Shown here piece after piece: positions 11,101-22,601 of a stretch of 64,000 nt of DNA. The stretch is from positions 1 to 64,000 of the forward strand of contig JALLLS010000087.1 of NCBI GenBank assembly GCA_025094145.1, in the 5' to 3' direction. The notes below the pieces were generated by a model that worked only from the letters and a program-made list of their open reading frames with translations, did not search any database and was not told the DNA's origin. Within the stretch, counting starts at the first letter, position 1. The number at the start of each line of letters is the position of its first letter. Both the position numbers and the translations under genes were made by a program. The stretch is from Spinellus fusiger (lineage: Eukaryota > Mucoromycota > Mucoromycetes > Mucorales > Phycomycetaceae).

Positions 11101-12230
11101 TGTAGGCACTACTGTACAGAATCCAGTCTCCTTGTGTCGTTCGAGTCGAGTCTTTCCTTCTACCAGACTCTGGACGACCTGATGCACCTGATGAAACGTA
11201 TCAAACCCAATGCAAGGAAGAGAGTGACGTCGGCAATACTCCTCCAAGTCACGGTCCTTGCGTGCAAACAGAATATCAGCGTGTCTAGCAGCACTGATGT
11301 CACTGACACCATCACCACAAAAGACAAACACTGTGCCTGGAGGGGCCCTTTCTCTTGCCTCTTTCAGTGCTTATGGACAGGAGAAGATTGTTATTATTTC
11401 TTGTGACTTGTAGAAGGACTTACTGATGGACTTGTCGTTGCCGTGTTCGCTGTAGTGTGTTGTTTTAGTCCCTGAATTGAGTTGACTTGAGCTGAGTATG
11501 CTTACGTTGTGTCTCTCCAAAGAATCTTCCATTCTCTGTCATTGATTTCGCCATGATTGGAGATGATATCAATGTCCTTGGCCTTGTCACCCAAGAACCG
11601 GGTCATGATGGTGCTAATGACAGGATAGAGGCCACTGTAGAGGACTCTTTCTTAGTCTCGAGTCGATACTCTTTCCATCTATACTTTACCTGCTTACCAC
11701 AGTGACAGGAATGGACTGAGAACGGCAATAGTCATTGAACCCAGAGAACCCAGGATCCATACGGCATTCTATAGAGGAGTCAGTCCATGCACTCTATTCT
11801 CTATTCTCTATTCTCTATTCTTTAGTCTCTATTCTCTATTCTCTATTCTCTAGTCTCTATTCTCTAGTCTCTATTCTCTAGTCTATTACGGTTAAGATGG
11901 TCTGTCCAGGCTTCTTCCCAACTGATATGCACTGCATTCCACATCTCTTGCAGTGCGTCCCTAGTGACTCTGTTAATAAAGTGTTCCTCTTCCTATGGTT
12001 TATATCCCCATTGTTCTTACTTGTAGCTGATAGTGTGGTCCATAATCTGGTGCTCCAAGGCAAGTCTACGCTCAGAGCCCAAAGAACGATGGTCGTCTAT
12101 CAACATAAGGCCCGTGTCTATTGTTTTTTTTTCATGCATAAGTTCATCCTCCAATAAAGATATTACCATCCAATGACAGAGTGCCATCAAAATCAGTAAA
12201 TACTTGGACGTTCACACTTGTAGACGCCAT
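11095..12230 (-). CDS. HAD-superfamily phosphatase (PSPase/MtnX-like)
   Basis: Haloacid-dehalogenase-type phosphohydrolase; the substrate cannot be told from sequence. It starts MASTSVNVQVFTDFDGTLSL at 12230; DFDGT is motif I with the nucleophilic Asp and the acid Asp. Later exons give DDHRSLGSERRLALEHQIMD, NRVTRDALQEMWNAVHISWE, VVSSGLYPVIS (motif II Ser) and NDREWKILWRD. The last exon has FCGDGVSDISAARHADILFA, motif IV GDGxSD for Mg2+. The protein resembles small cytosolic fungal HAD phosphatases of the phosphoserine-phosphatase-like group. Several introns are short; one (about 11790-11885) is filled with a CTATTCT repeat. The start shares a short divergent intergenic region with the ArfGAP gene. 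Confidence 0.8.
11790..11885. repeat. CTATTCT-type minisatellite in a HAD gene intron
   Basis: Tandem copies of a 7-base unit TCTATTC with variants TCTAGTC fill an intron of the HAD phosphatase gene. Confidence 0.9.
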
Positions 12231-12423
12231 AACAACAACCCTCCAAAGAAATAGAACAAAAAAAAAGAACAAAAAAAAAGAGAGGAGCTTGTCTTACTGA
12301 TGGATGCTGCTCATTTCTATCTCCGTTGCCACCCTACACACCAGAAGATTTTACAGCTATTTTAGCTATTTTAGCTATTTTACAGCTTTTCTCCTTTGTG
12401 TGTTACCTTGTTCCTCTTTCCCC
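12231..12423. promoter_or_regulatory. Divergent promoter region, HAD phosphatase and ArfGAP
   Basis: 193 bases lie between opposing start codons. It contains two A-tracts, and ATTTTAGCTATTTTAGCT direct repeats at about 12357-12385. The regulatory role is inferred from position. Confidence 0.45.
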
Positions 12424-14076
12424 ATGTCGTTGATGAGTGCCAAGAAACAAGAGGAGGTTGGGAAGCAGTAAGTCCTTATGCAAAAGAAGGGCTCTCCTTC
12501 TGCTCAGTGAATAGACTTCAGTACAAGATTAGATGGACTCAACAAAAAGAGAAACTTAGGAAGATAAAAGCACTGCTTGCCTTGCCCGAGAACAAAAAGT
12601 GTTTCGATTGTCCGACAAGAGTAAGCCCACTCCCCCCCTCGTAGCAAAGAAACAGCCCTCATCCTACCACCTAGAGTCCCTTTTTTGTGAATATCAGCCT
12701 ACAGACCTTTGTATGCACGCGCTGTTCTGGTCTAGTGTAAGCCCCATCCTCTCTTCCTCCCCAGTAGAAAGACATCAAGAAAAGAAATAGAAGAAGGGGC
12801 ACTTATGGAAGATAGACAGGCGTGAAGTAGGTCATCGAGTCAAGTCTATTTCTACGAGCACCTTCTCTGGACCAGAAATACTTGCCCTACAGCAGGGAGG
12901 GAATGGGATTGCCTCTACCCTCTGGCTATCCAAATACACCATGCAGAGTCAGGAAGTAGAAACAGACGATGATGTTCGTATGTTTATGCGTCAAAAGTAT
13001 TATGAGCAAAAGTGGCTGGATGCTGCTCTGTTGAAGGAACACACTCTGCAGGTGGCTGAGAAAATAAAGTACATGTTTAACGAGGTAAACAATATGACCT
13101 GCCATGGGGCCAACACATCACAGCTAATATCCACGAGGGGAGGTTAGGAGGGTGCAAGAAGACCCAGAGTCAGCACGCCTCCTCTGCCGGGTGCTGACAA
13201 GGACGCCACCTCCACACCTGCCGACCCCATCCAGCGTCCATTCCTACCTCCCACAGAGACACGGCTGCAGCCCAAAGAGAAGGATTTGCTGTCAGACATA
13301 GCCCAGCCTGTATCCTTGCATGAGGCCATGGGTGCACAGACACCAGGAGCAAGATCACGTCTTTCCCAGGGAAATGCTTTGGGAGATTTCCAAGGTGGAT
13401 TCCAAGGTAAAAATCCTTCTTGAAAAGTGGATGGAGAGAGAAGGGAGGGGGAGGGGGAAGGGGAGTATTGCACTCCTCAACAAAACAAGCTCCTTTTCTA
13501 TAGACAAAAGAATGTCTCTTCCATCTCCCATGTCCAACAAGAACAGTTTTCTCTCTGATTTGGCTGGATTGGATACACTCCAGACAAACAAGGCAGTCTA
13601 CACAGGAGGATGTCTTGTGCCCAACACTTCTTCCTCTTCTTCACCACAACAGCAACAACAGCCAACACCACCTCAACGACAGACGGTGATGATAAGCCCA
13701 ACAATGTACAGTCCTCCTGTCATGGCCAAGAAAGAACCCAAGTCAGGTAAATAACAGTAACAGTAACAGCACAGCAACAGCAACAGTAACACTGTCTATA
13801 CACAAAAGACATACGTTCTCCTATAAGAGACGCAGATCCTTATGCTGCCCTCCGAGGCTTGTCTCTTCACTCTCCCTCCACTCCCTCCAATGCATCCAAT
13901 GCACCCAAAGATCCGTACTATAAACAACGATCTCCTCCCCACTCCTTAAGAGATTACGCTTCTTCTCAAGGTAAGTCACAAAGACAGTGTTGCTGTTGAT
14001 CCAACCCAACTTATCTATTGCCACAGCTCCTCCTCCACGATTGAATGATTTTGATGTCTTTTCTTCTACCAAATGA
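12424..14076 (+). CDS. AGFG-type ArfGAP-domain protein
   Basis: ArfGAP-domain protein most like AGFG1/hRIP-type proteins. Exons join through CA/GTAAGT, AGA/GTAAGC and GT/GTAAGC donors to give KLRKIKALLALPENKKCFDC, then VNISLQTFVCTRCSGLV and REVGHRVKSISTSTFSGPEI. The CFDC...CTRC spacing is the C4 zinc finger of the domain; the usual Arg finger position after the fourth Cys reads GLVREVGHRVKS. It continues LSKYTMQSQEVETDDDVRMF and QKYYEQKWLDAALL. The C-terminal half is low complexity: Pro/Ser/Gln-rich with SSSSSPQQQQQPTPPQ, and ends RLNDFDVFSSTK. Members stimulate Arf GTP hydrolysis and act in vesicle traffic or nuclear-pore-linked RNA handling; which applies here is unknown. Stop at 14074-14076. 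Confidence 0.85.
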
Positions 14077-14294
14077 ACAGCCTTCTTTCTGTCCAGTCCA
14101 TCTGTGTTTGTGTTCTTTATTCATCTTGATAATAATAATAATAAACACACACACATACAAACTATTCATGCTACTATTCATGCTATTGGTCTTTGGGGTC
14201 TGATGTTCTCTGTGACTAGCTTGCTTGTAATTTTTAATGGACCGACCCCTTTTTCAATGAATCATAACACAAGACCCTCTTCTTTACTATTGCA

Positions 14295-14780
14295 ATGAAC
14301 GTTGTGTGTCGTCTGTTCTCCACTCAGGCAGAGTCCACTGCCACCAAAAAGGGAGGAAAGAACCTGTACCAAGTGTTGGGCTCATTGGCCAACCAGGGCG
14401 TGGGTCTGCGTGTTGTATGTAGTCTGTAGTATTCAAGTCTATTAGTGAACCCTCCCCTCCCCCCTCATGGACAAAAAAAAAGAAAAAAAAAAGAAGAAAA
14501 ACACAGCGACTGAAGAAACATACTCTTTTGATAGGCACCTAATAAGTTCCTTCATAACCCTGGACTGTATAACAGTTATTATGAAGTCACCAAAGTGCAA
14601 TTAAAGGCCGTAAGTGTGTAGGAGTGTAGGAGTGCCATGACTGACGAAGCAACTGACTAGGGAACCACTCATGGACGTGCATGGGGTGTGCAGGTGCTCA
14701 AGGGACGTACTATGGCAGACGGTAAACCAGTAGAAATCCGTGGTGGTCTCAAGTGGAAGTGGAATATAAGCCAACAATAA
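14295..14780 (+). CDS. Mitochondrial ribosomal protein mS34-like
   Basis: Short three-or-four-exon gene encoding about 105 residues. It starts MNVVCRLFSTQAESTATKKG, which could act as a mitochondrial presequence, then LYQVLGSLANQGVGLRVV. After introns come PNKFLHNPGLYNSYYEVTKV and TTHGRAWGVQVLKGRT, ending EIRGGLKWKWNISQQ. The pattern GVGxRV...YYEVTKV...HGxAWG...LKWKW matches what I remember of mS34 of the mitochondrial small subunit. Stop at 14778-14780 is followed directly by a GCT repeat. The protein is short and the family memory imperfect, so a different mitoribosomal protein is possible. Confidence 0.6.
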
Positions 14781-16236
14781 TGCTGCTGCTGCTGCTGCTT
14801 AGCCCTAGCTCACTCATCCTAAAGATTCTTTGGGCTGTAGAAAGAAACAAATTAGACAACTGGAAGCTATATCTGGAGTATTGTAAAAAGAAAAAGAAAT
14901 ATATACGTCAATAGGTTCAATGAGATGTAATCATAGTTTACATACACAATCACTTTGTGTATTCTACCGTGTGTTATTGTTATATCTTGGCAACCACTTA
15001 AAGAGGATACTTTCTTCTTCTTTTCTCTTTATAGGCTACAGTTGTAATAGATATCTGACCAGGAAAACACACAGTTCCTATTGTATACACCAAGAATATT
15101 GTTTATAGGCCTCATCAATGGATTGTCCAAAAAGATGCACGGGCATTCTTATCCAATGATTGGAAGTAAGAGCCAATACCCTATGTCTTTATTGGTGCAA
15201 GCTATCATCTCTTCATACATACACAGATAGACAGATAGACAGATAGACAGACAGATAGATAGATATAACTGTGATTTGGGCATTGTGCTGTTCTGTTAGA
15301 GTCAACAAGACTTCTTTGTAGAAATTCATCTGTGCATAGTACTTCAAATCAACATCCATATATTCTACACAGTTGGAAGATTCTGGGATATAAAAAGAGG
15401 AAACGGACTATTAAATTAGTAGATACCTATTGGCTACTGCGTTTGAAAATCGCATCCCAAATAAGTTACTTAAAGCTATACATATTTATTATGGTAATTA
15501 TGGCAGACATGGACATCAGAATAGTATAAATATGACTATAAAAGGAATAAATAAAACCGGAGATACTTTATATAGACTCAGTCATTCATCTTTTCTTATA
15601 ATGTTCCCCTTAAGCTCCATAGTAGGGAGCATAACACTGATTGAGAGTATATTGATTACAGTGCCTATGGAATGGATTACAGTGGACATTGTTCATAATA
15701 ATAATAATAATAGAATTCAATTCAATTGAGAACATTTATCCATTCATCACCTTGGTAACAAACTCATTGTAGTCCATAAGATACTCTTCTGTTATTCAAA
15801 AGAGATTCTTCTCAGGTTAGTCTCATGCAATTTCTTTCTACAAGGTCGGTAGTGTCTAGGATGTAGTTTCTATTGCTATGATAGAATACACTTGGTTATT
15901 ATGTAGAGTCATCATGTAGTATTAGCTATATTTTATTTATAAATTCAACTTGATAAATAAAAAGGTGTTCTACAAAAGAAATCATACTGTATTCTATAAA
16001 AGAAGAGTGGTTTTACTGCTTAAACTCCAAAACAATCTTTAGCTATGTAGTTTAATAGTTTTTTCATTTGCAGTAAGAGTGTGAGCACCAAGTGTACAGC
16101 ACATTTGTCATCCATGTGAATCATGCGTGGGAAGTTGGCCTGTCAAATGAGAACAGAGAAAAAGGAGAAAAGGAGAAAAGGAGAAAAAGAGAAAAAAAAG
16201 TCCAATCTTCTTTTTCTTCTTTCTACTTTGCCTTTT
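14781..16236. other. AT-rich spacer with microsatellites and a decayed repeat
   Basis: A GCT trinucleotide run lies at about 14779-14800 and a GACA/GATA run at about 15223-15265. No gene is supported: small ORFs at 14920-15108 and 15332-15729 have no recognisable motif. A diverged repeat at about 15800-16000 matches 44.3 kb. A purine-rich tract at 16147-16200 is the probable 5' untranslated region of the NIPSNAP gene. Confidence 0.5.
15795..16000. repeat. Diverged repeat shared with 44.3-44.6 kb
   Basis: Words shared in the same order include TTCTACAAGG, ACTGTCTAGG/AGTGTCTAGGA, TTCTATTGCTATGA, TAGTATTA and GTATTCCACAAAAG/GTGTTCTACAAAAG. Neither copy is open in any frame for long. Copies flank gene-rich and desert regions alike. 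The two copies are only roughly similar, so this is an old family. Confidence 0.55.
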
Positions 16237-16590
16237 ATGTTTTCACTTTGCTCTTCTCTATTCGCACACTCTTCCTTGGCAAGAAGGAGTGTGTCTGCCA
16301 TTCACCACAGCAAGAAAGTGTTTTCCTACAGTGTGCCTGTACACGAGTCAGAGAGAAAAAGCACCAATGAGTTGATTGATGCTGTCTTGTATGGATCCAA
16401 GAAGATCAAAGAAGAAGAAAAGCAGACACACTCTAAAATGCTGGCAAGAGGCAAATATGTCCATGAAATGCAGAGTAAGTCAGTCAGTCAGGCTAAAGGA
16501 TGGGCTCTGCTAAAGACCCTTTTTTCCTAGAACACAGAGTCAAGCCCGACAAGGTGGACGCGTACTTGGCATTGGTGTGAGTCCTGACAA

Positions 16591-16625
<35 letters not shown>

Positions 16626-17588
16626 GTGGGTTGCTGATATCTGTTGATGTATTTATCCAGGGAAATGCACCTTCCTCGTATTGCCAGTGATCCATTGAAT
16701 CAGGTGCATTTGTGTGGCAGTTGGTCTATTGAGATTGGAGAACAAGACAGCTTTGGTAAGAGAAGAGAGAAAGAAGACTGGACTCACTCTGGGATAAGTG
16801 CATGTATGGGAATACAAGGGATATCCAGGCCACAAACATACACAAGAACAACTCGCCAAGGATCCTGTAAGCCATACTATTGGAAGAATAGGGATTTCAT
16901 TCTCTGTGCTTGTTAGGAGCACCAGGCGTACTTAAAGGCACTGGGTCCTTTGTTGATCTCCCGAGAGAATTGTATGATGCTTGAGTTTTCATTCTGGCAG
17001 ACATCACCACCCAAAGTGACAAATGGACTGTTTGAGTTGCGACAGTACAATCTAAAGGTAAAACAGAACCCATAGGAAAGGGCATCTCTTGGGACAAGTG
17101 ATTTATTGGCATTTGTACAATAGCCTGGACGTCTGCTTGAATGGGAAATGCACTGGTAAGTAGGACAAGAGAGAAGACATCCAACCCAACGGACCTGTAA
17201 CTTCTGAGGGTTAGGCGTAAAGGACTGGAATGCCGTCGACAGTTCTGTGAGCCTGTGGGTGCGTGGTTTAGTCAACTGGGGAATCTGAACACAGTCTATC
17301 ATATGTGGACCTATCCGTACGTTGTTCTTTTTCTTTTTTCTTTAGTGGATTCTATTGATTCTTCACTGTGCCTGTAATGTGCTTGTGCTTATTCTGCTGA
17401 TAGTGATTTGCAAACACGAAAAATAACCCGCGAACATGCCTGGAGTGTGGATGGATGGCCAGAAACCGTCTACAACACAGGTACATTCCACTCCACTGCT
17501 GTCTATCTAATGCCTATTCCTAGTGCGTTTGGTCAATAACATGCACTCTTCCATTCTCAAGCCTCTGCCTTTTAGTCCTCTAAGTTAA
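16237..17588 (+). CDS. NIPSNAP family mitochondrial protein
   Basis: NIPSNAP-domain protein, a mitochondrial family linked in animals to mitophagy signalling; the molecular activity is unresolved. I chose ATG 16237 (MFSLCSSLFAHSSLARRSVS), which gives a basic, Ser-rich presequence; an in-frame ATG at 16123 would add a Lys/Glu run and is less likely. Domain segments in order: RVKPDKVDAYLALV, EMHLPRIASDPLN, VHLCGSWSIEIGEQDSF, HVWEYKGYPG, ISRENCMMLEFSFWQTSPPK, NGLFELRQYNLKPG, LLEWEMHW, QFCEPVGAWFSQLGNLNTVY, MWTYPD and VDGWPETVYNT. It ends SSILKPLPFSPLS, the family's characteristic C-terminus. About seven short introns; one holds a GGCT repeat at 16594-16624. Confidence 0.9.
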
Positions 17589-17639
17589 CTTCTTTATTGT
17601 AGTGGTTAAAGTGGTTAGGGTGATGATGATCATAGGCTA

Positions 17640-18026
17640 TTAAACCTTTGCAAAACACAGAGTTGCATTGGTGCCTCCAAAACCAAAACTATTTGTTAAA
17701 GCAGCCCGTACTTCTTTCTCCTGAGGAACATTAGGCACATAGTTAAGACTGAACTCTTCCTTTGTGTCTGCTGTAGACTGAAGATTCAATGTAGGAGGAA
17801 GAGTGTTCTAAGAGTTGAGTTATCAGCTCACTAGCACTAGCTTACCTTGTGAACAGAGAGAATAGCAAAAATGGCTTCTACTGCTCCTGCTGCTCCTAGT
17901 AAATGACCTGTGGCTCCCTTGGTAGAAGAGACGGCTATACTATTCCAATAGCCATCAAAGACACGCTTAATAGCATGATTCTCAGCAGCATCCCCTACCC
18001 ATTGATCATCATGAGTCCATGGTACC

Positions 18027-18057
<31 letters not shown>

Positions 18058-19287
18058 GTGTTATTTACCAACAGGAGTGCTGGTGGCATGAGCATTGATA
18101 TAGTCAATGTCGCCTGGTGTGAGTTGGGCCTTCTCTAGTGCTCTTGTCATCGATAGCATGGCTCCCCTACCATCAGAAGGAGGGGCTGTCATATGGTGAG
18201 CATCTCCGGAAAGACCATAACCACGCAATTCACAGTAGATACGAGCCCCACGCTTCTTTGCATGCTCTAATTCTTCCAATACCACGACACCTGCACCCTC
18301 TCCCATAACAAACCCACACCGATCACGGTCAAAGGGTCTTGAGGATTGTGTGGGGTTCTCCTCATAGCCCATCGCCAGTGATTTTGCTCTAGCCTCTATA
18401 TTAGCAGAGAAAAAGAAAGAAAAAAAGGAACCACGCTCACCTTGCAAATCCAGCCATTGCCAGTGGATGAAGAGGTGTTTCTGTTCCTCCTGCTACCATC
18501 ACATCAGCATCATTGCATTGAATAAACCGCATGGCATCTCCTATTGAGTGGGCGCCTGTGGTGCATGCAGTAGACACAGCATGGTTGGGTCCCTAGGTTA
18601 TTGTGGAATAAGCATTCCATCTCTTGACTCATCCTAGAAGAGCTACCTGGAATCCATACTTCATTGTAAGATGTCCTGCTGCCATATTGATCAGAATACG
18701 CGGCACAAACATAGGAGATACTTTGCGATATCCCTTGAATCAATGAGTCATCTCGCTGACGTGTCTTTCACCTACAGACGTAGCATACACAGTGCTTGTA
18801 TTTACAATATCCTCGAGACTCCCCATGCCTGACCCAATACAAACACCCTATCTCATTGTCAATAAAGAAAGAAAGAAAGAAAGAAAACAACACATAATTA
18901 CCGTTCTTTCTTTCTCTTGTTCTTTCTCTGGTATCCATTCTGCGTCCTGAAGTGCCTGTTGAGCAGCAGACACTGCATATTGGGTGAAGCGAGCCATAAC
19001 ACGGTCATCCTATAGGTGTATCAGTGGCTCATGTCGAATACATCATAATCAAAAGGAGGTCTTACACCACCTGTTAGCCATTCACTGGCTGTGTACTGTC
19101 CCTGTTCCTTGGGACCATGAGGTACACATGCACCGATAGATACAGGTAATGACGCAAACCCAGGCAAATGAGCCAATGATACAATACCACATTGGCTCTT
19201 TAGCAGGTTTTGCCAGGTGTGGTGAACCCCTACACCAAGAGGGGTGACCATACCAAGGCCAGTAACAACGACACGACGAGCAGTCAT
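17640..19287 (-). CDS. CEM1: Mitochondrial 3-oxoacyl-[ACP] synthase (KAS, CEM1/FabF type)
   Basis: Condensing enzyme of type II mitochondrial fatty acid synthesis, which supplies octanoyl-ACP for lipoate. It starts [20 protein letters not shown] at 19287, a typical thiolase-fold beginning. All three catalytic residues are visible: Cys in [19 protein letters not shown], His in [11 protein letters not shown] and His in [39 protein letters not shown] and [13 protein letters not shown] complete the family set. Length after splicing is about 420 residues, as expected. Mitochondrial location is inferred from the monofunctional FabF-like form in a fungus; no long presequence is seen. Several introns, one with a GATA repeat at 18025-18058. 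It is convergent with the NIPSNAP gene, with only 51 bases between stops. Confidence 0.93.
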
Positions 19288-19289
19288 AA

Positions 19290-19452
19290 TAGGGAATAGT
19301 CAATAATAGCAAGAAATAATAGCAAGAAATAATAGCAAGAAATAATAGCAAGGAATAATAGTAAGGAATAATAGCAAGAAATAATAGCAGTATCCTTGGT
19401 AACAGAAACAGGCGGTGTTTTTTTTTCTTTTTTTTTCTTTCTTTCTCTCTCT
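19290..19452. repeat. AATAATAGCAAG minisatellite between KAS and ALG6
   Basis: About seven imperfect tandem copies of a 14-base unit (AGCAAGAAATAAT) at 19300-19392, then T-rich tracts. It occupies the KAS upstream region and the ALG6 3' flank, both on the minus strand. Confidence 0.85.
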
Positions 19453-21359
19453 TTATTCTAGTTTTAAAGGGGCAGCGACTGTGCTTGACAAACAGACAGT
19501 CGTGGGTTGGGCAACATCGCAGGTCCATTGGCGGTACAGAAAGTAACAAAGCAGTGTACAGAAAAGACCGCAACTCAGGACAGCATTGGTCACAGCATGA
19601 ATGTCAGGAAGAGTGACTGGAGCAGGCACACATATATCAAACCCATGCCATATGAACAGACAGGCATACACGGCCTAGAAAACAAAGGATAAGTTGCCCT
19701 TATTCCCCTCCCCCATCACATCTATCAAAGGACATACCTTGATGGTATAGGCAACACTGCGAGAAGAAGCAGAAGGTTGTCTGCCCAAGAGATGGTTCCA
19801 TAGAAGAGTGGCTGCTACATAAGGAATGACAAGTCCCTCTCTCTTCAAGAGTGGAAACATACTATGGAATAGACACGATGAATAGATCAGCCTCTACAGA
19901 TACAGTGTCACTGTCTACCTGAACATGGCCACATTCACAAACAGACACACTGCCTGTGGATCTTCCAATACAAGCAATGTCACAGGCAGCACAGGCAGCA
20001 GAATGGATTTCTCATGGACTTGGAATGAGAAGAGATAAAAGGCAAGAGAGCAGTTGATCAGTGCATACATCAGTCTCTTGGGAGAAGGAGAAAGACCTAA
20101 ATGAACACTGATAGGGAAAACAACTACTAGTGTAGCGACAAGACTATACAAGGCATCAATATCACAGACAATAAAGAAACATGTACTTGCCTAAGATGCA
20201 CTGTAGCTTGAAGGCTAAGGACATGACGAAGCTTAATGACAATGTTCAATGTGCACCATACATTGCCGACCTTGTCTTCAAACAACCCGCGTGCCACTGG
20301 GAACAGTCGAGTGAATACTTGTGTCAGTGCCTCCCATGAAGATAGCCAAGGAGAGAACACTACACCCAATGTCACAATCACCGTCAATCCCAGCTTAAAA
20401 AACAGGACACATCTGCCACAAGAAGGATGTTCAGGGCACATTCTACTCTCTTGTACATTCTAGCTTGTACACCCTGCTATTGCTTACCCTCCTTCCCGGA
20501 AACAGTGCGAGAGTAGAAAAGCAAAAACAGCAGGGGAATAGTACAGTGCCATTTGCTTGAATCCAAGAGAAGCACAAAATAACATAGCCCCCAACACAGG
20601 ATAGCCAGTAAGAAAGGCATTGAGTGCCCAGAGAGTGAATCCAAGCATAACGCTGTTGAATTGGAAATGGCCATGATCAATAAGAAGAAGACAAGGCTGC
20701 ATAAGAATAAGAACAGCAGCAATGTGCTATATAAAGTAGGATGAGTCTTAATGGTCTGTTGGATGAGACACTACTTTTTGATAAATATCCTTGTTTCCAT
20801 ACTGTGTTTGGCAGTAGACCAAGACAGCAGGCATGTAAATGACCATTTCTGATACAAATACAGTGGCTCTCATAAACAATTTGCTTTCTGGGGATTCCAA
20901 GCCTCGGGAAGTATAGAGATCAAACCACGAAGAGTTCAAGAAAGATCCACTATAGAGATTGAGCCTACCTTCTCCCACTCCTCCCACTTGTCTGTTCATC
21001 TTACATATACCCACACAACCAGCTGTGGTAAGCCGTAAGCGGCGGATAATCTAATCCCCACCACTCAAGAGCATGCGTATACCACTCCTGCGTTGGCAAA
21101 TGAAGCGTCAATTCCATCCAGTGACGCTGTGCTTCATAGTCTCCATACTGTGGAGGCGTGTTTTGGCCTAGATACTGAGTCCCACTGGCACCCCACACGT
21201 CTCTCCCTGCCTACCAGAATATGGAGAAAGTGCTATAGCCCAGCGTACAAGAGACCCAAACACCATATACACCAAGGGAGCTGTCCAAAGTGTCTCATGA
21301 AGAATCAAGTGACTTAGTCCTTTCTTTATGGGACTCTCTGACCATGGCTTCTTTGTCAT
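19453..21359 (-). CDS. ALG6: ALG6, dolichyl-P-Glc:Man9GlcNAc2-PP-dolichol alpha-1,3-glucosyltransferase
   Basis: Multispanning ER enzyme that adds the first glucose to the lipid-linked N-glycan precursor. It starts MTKKPWSESPIKKGLSH at 21359. The first lumenal loop has YGDYEAQRHWMELTLHLP, with the Asp that acts as base in this family, and WWGLDYPPLTAYHSW. Later exons give FDLYTSRGLESPESKLFMRA, INALM-free helices such as MLGFTLWALNAFLTGYPVLG, HFQFN within DHGHFQFNSVMLGF, and FQVHEKSILLPVLPVTLLV, a strong ALG6/ALG8 block. The sequence HFQFNSVMLGF and the CxG-free tail favour ALG6 over ALG8. About ten hydrophobic helices are read. It is divergent from the TMEM230 gene with 312 bases between starts. 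Confidence 0.92.
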
Positions 21360-21671
21360 TATCAATAGGAAGATTGGAAATGAAAGAGAGAGAGAGAAAG
21401 AGAAAGAGAGAAAGAAAGAATGAAAGAAAGAAAGAAAAAAAGAGCCGACAGGAATGGCCCTTGCCAAAATGTACAGGTACAAGTTGCTATGGAGAGTCCG
21501 ATAGTCTCTGAGTTCTAAAAAAGTATCTTATTCTGACACAGTTGCCATAGAGACAGTCTATAAGAGGTGTGTGTACACCCTTACTCACCTCCACACTGAC
21601 GTCCTCAGTGTCGGGAGTTTAATGTCGAGGATAAGTTGAAGACGCCATGGTCTGTTTCTTTTCTTTTCATC
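21360..21671. promoter_or_regulatory. Divergent promoter region, ALG6 and TMEM230-like gene
   Basis: It contains a long GAAA/GAGA purine tract at about 21376-21442 on the plus strand. Both 5' regions must lie here. No defined site was recognised. Confidence 0.45.
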
Positions 21672-22216
21672 ATGAGAATGCGCAATCCTATTAAGAAAAA
21701 GTTTAAAAGGAGTCAGAGAACCCAATTGCAGGAAGACAGTGGGTTTACAGCTGAACAATTCGAGACACCGGATGTACCAAGTAAGGGGGTGCTGTTGAAG
21801 TAGTGCTGTTGCTTGACGCCTATCTAGTTCCATGGAATGCTATTGGATTGGCCACACTCCTGTTTTCAGTAGGCTCCTTGTTGATTGTTCTCGGTGTAAT
21901 GATTAAGCTTGGGTACATTTTATCAGATGTAAGGACAGTTGGGAAGATGGGTGTGGGTGTAGGTGTGAGTGGTTATCTGACAATGTTTCTTCCTTTTGGT
22001 TAGGTGTGGCTGGACAGAGGCACGCCCTTTTTAATTATTGGCTGTATTATGTTTATACCCGGTAAATGGCCATCTTGGAGTAGTTCTACAGTATATTCTG
22101 AATTGAGCCTGTTCTAATACTGTATTTTCATAGGGGCGTACCATATGTACTTGGCCTATTATGCTTATTACAAGTACCCAGGCTATGACTTTAATATGAT
22201 TCCTGATTGGGATTAA
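21672..22216 (+). CDS. TMEM230/TMEM134-family small membrane protein
   Basis: About 120-residue protein with two transmembrane helices. Exon 1 (from ATG 21672; a second ATG at 21678) encodes a basic N-terminus MRMRNPIKKKFKRSQ. Exon 2 gives IPWNAIGLATLLFSVGSLLI, then LGYILSD. The third exon has VWLDRGTPFLIIGCIMFIPG. The last gives AYHMYLAYYAYYKYPGYDFN and ends MIPDWD. The order helix, polar loop with Asp, helix with FxPG, YHxxxAYYAxxxxxGY, and an acidic IPDxD end is the TMEM230 family. Human TMEM230 is linked to secretory and recycling vesicles; a role here is inferred only. Confidence 0.88.
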
Positions 22217-22601
22217 CAGAGACAGCTCTCTATTGCGAGTGCTGTTATTATTATCATTACTGTAATTGGTTTTGCCAACTCATGTTAAAGAGTGTCTATG
22301 GATTGGAGTGAACAAAAGTGGAGTCTATTACTTCCATTTGTGTGTATCTATACCTACCTACCTACTTACTTATACATCCATACATCTATAAAGGACAGAC
22401 ATCTCATCTTTTATGACTCTGTAAACCACTCCAAGGACTGATTTAAGCACACCAACACATTCTCCACGCATTGAGCAAATACATAAGAGAAACAACAAAT
22501 AAAATGTGTAATATTGAGTGTGTTATTCACAATGAAAAGAGTAAGCAATAAAGAGAAAGAGCCAGAGCAGGGAAATAAAGTGAATAATAATAATAATTAA
22601 A
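22217..22601. other. Convergent 3' intergenic region
   Basis: AT-rich with CCTACCTACCTAC and TAATAATAATAATTAA simple repeats. It holds the 3' flanks of the TMEM230-like (plus) and UCH37-like (minus) genes. No gene is seen. Confidence 0.5.
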
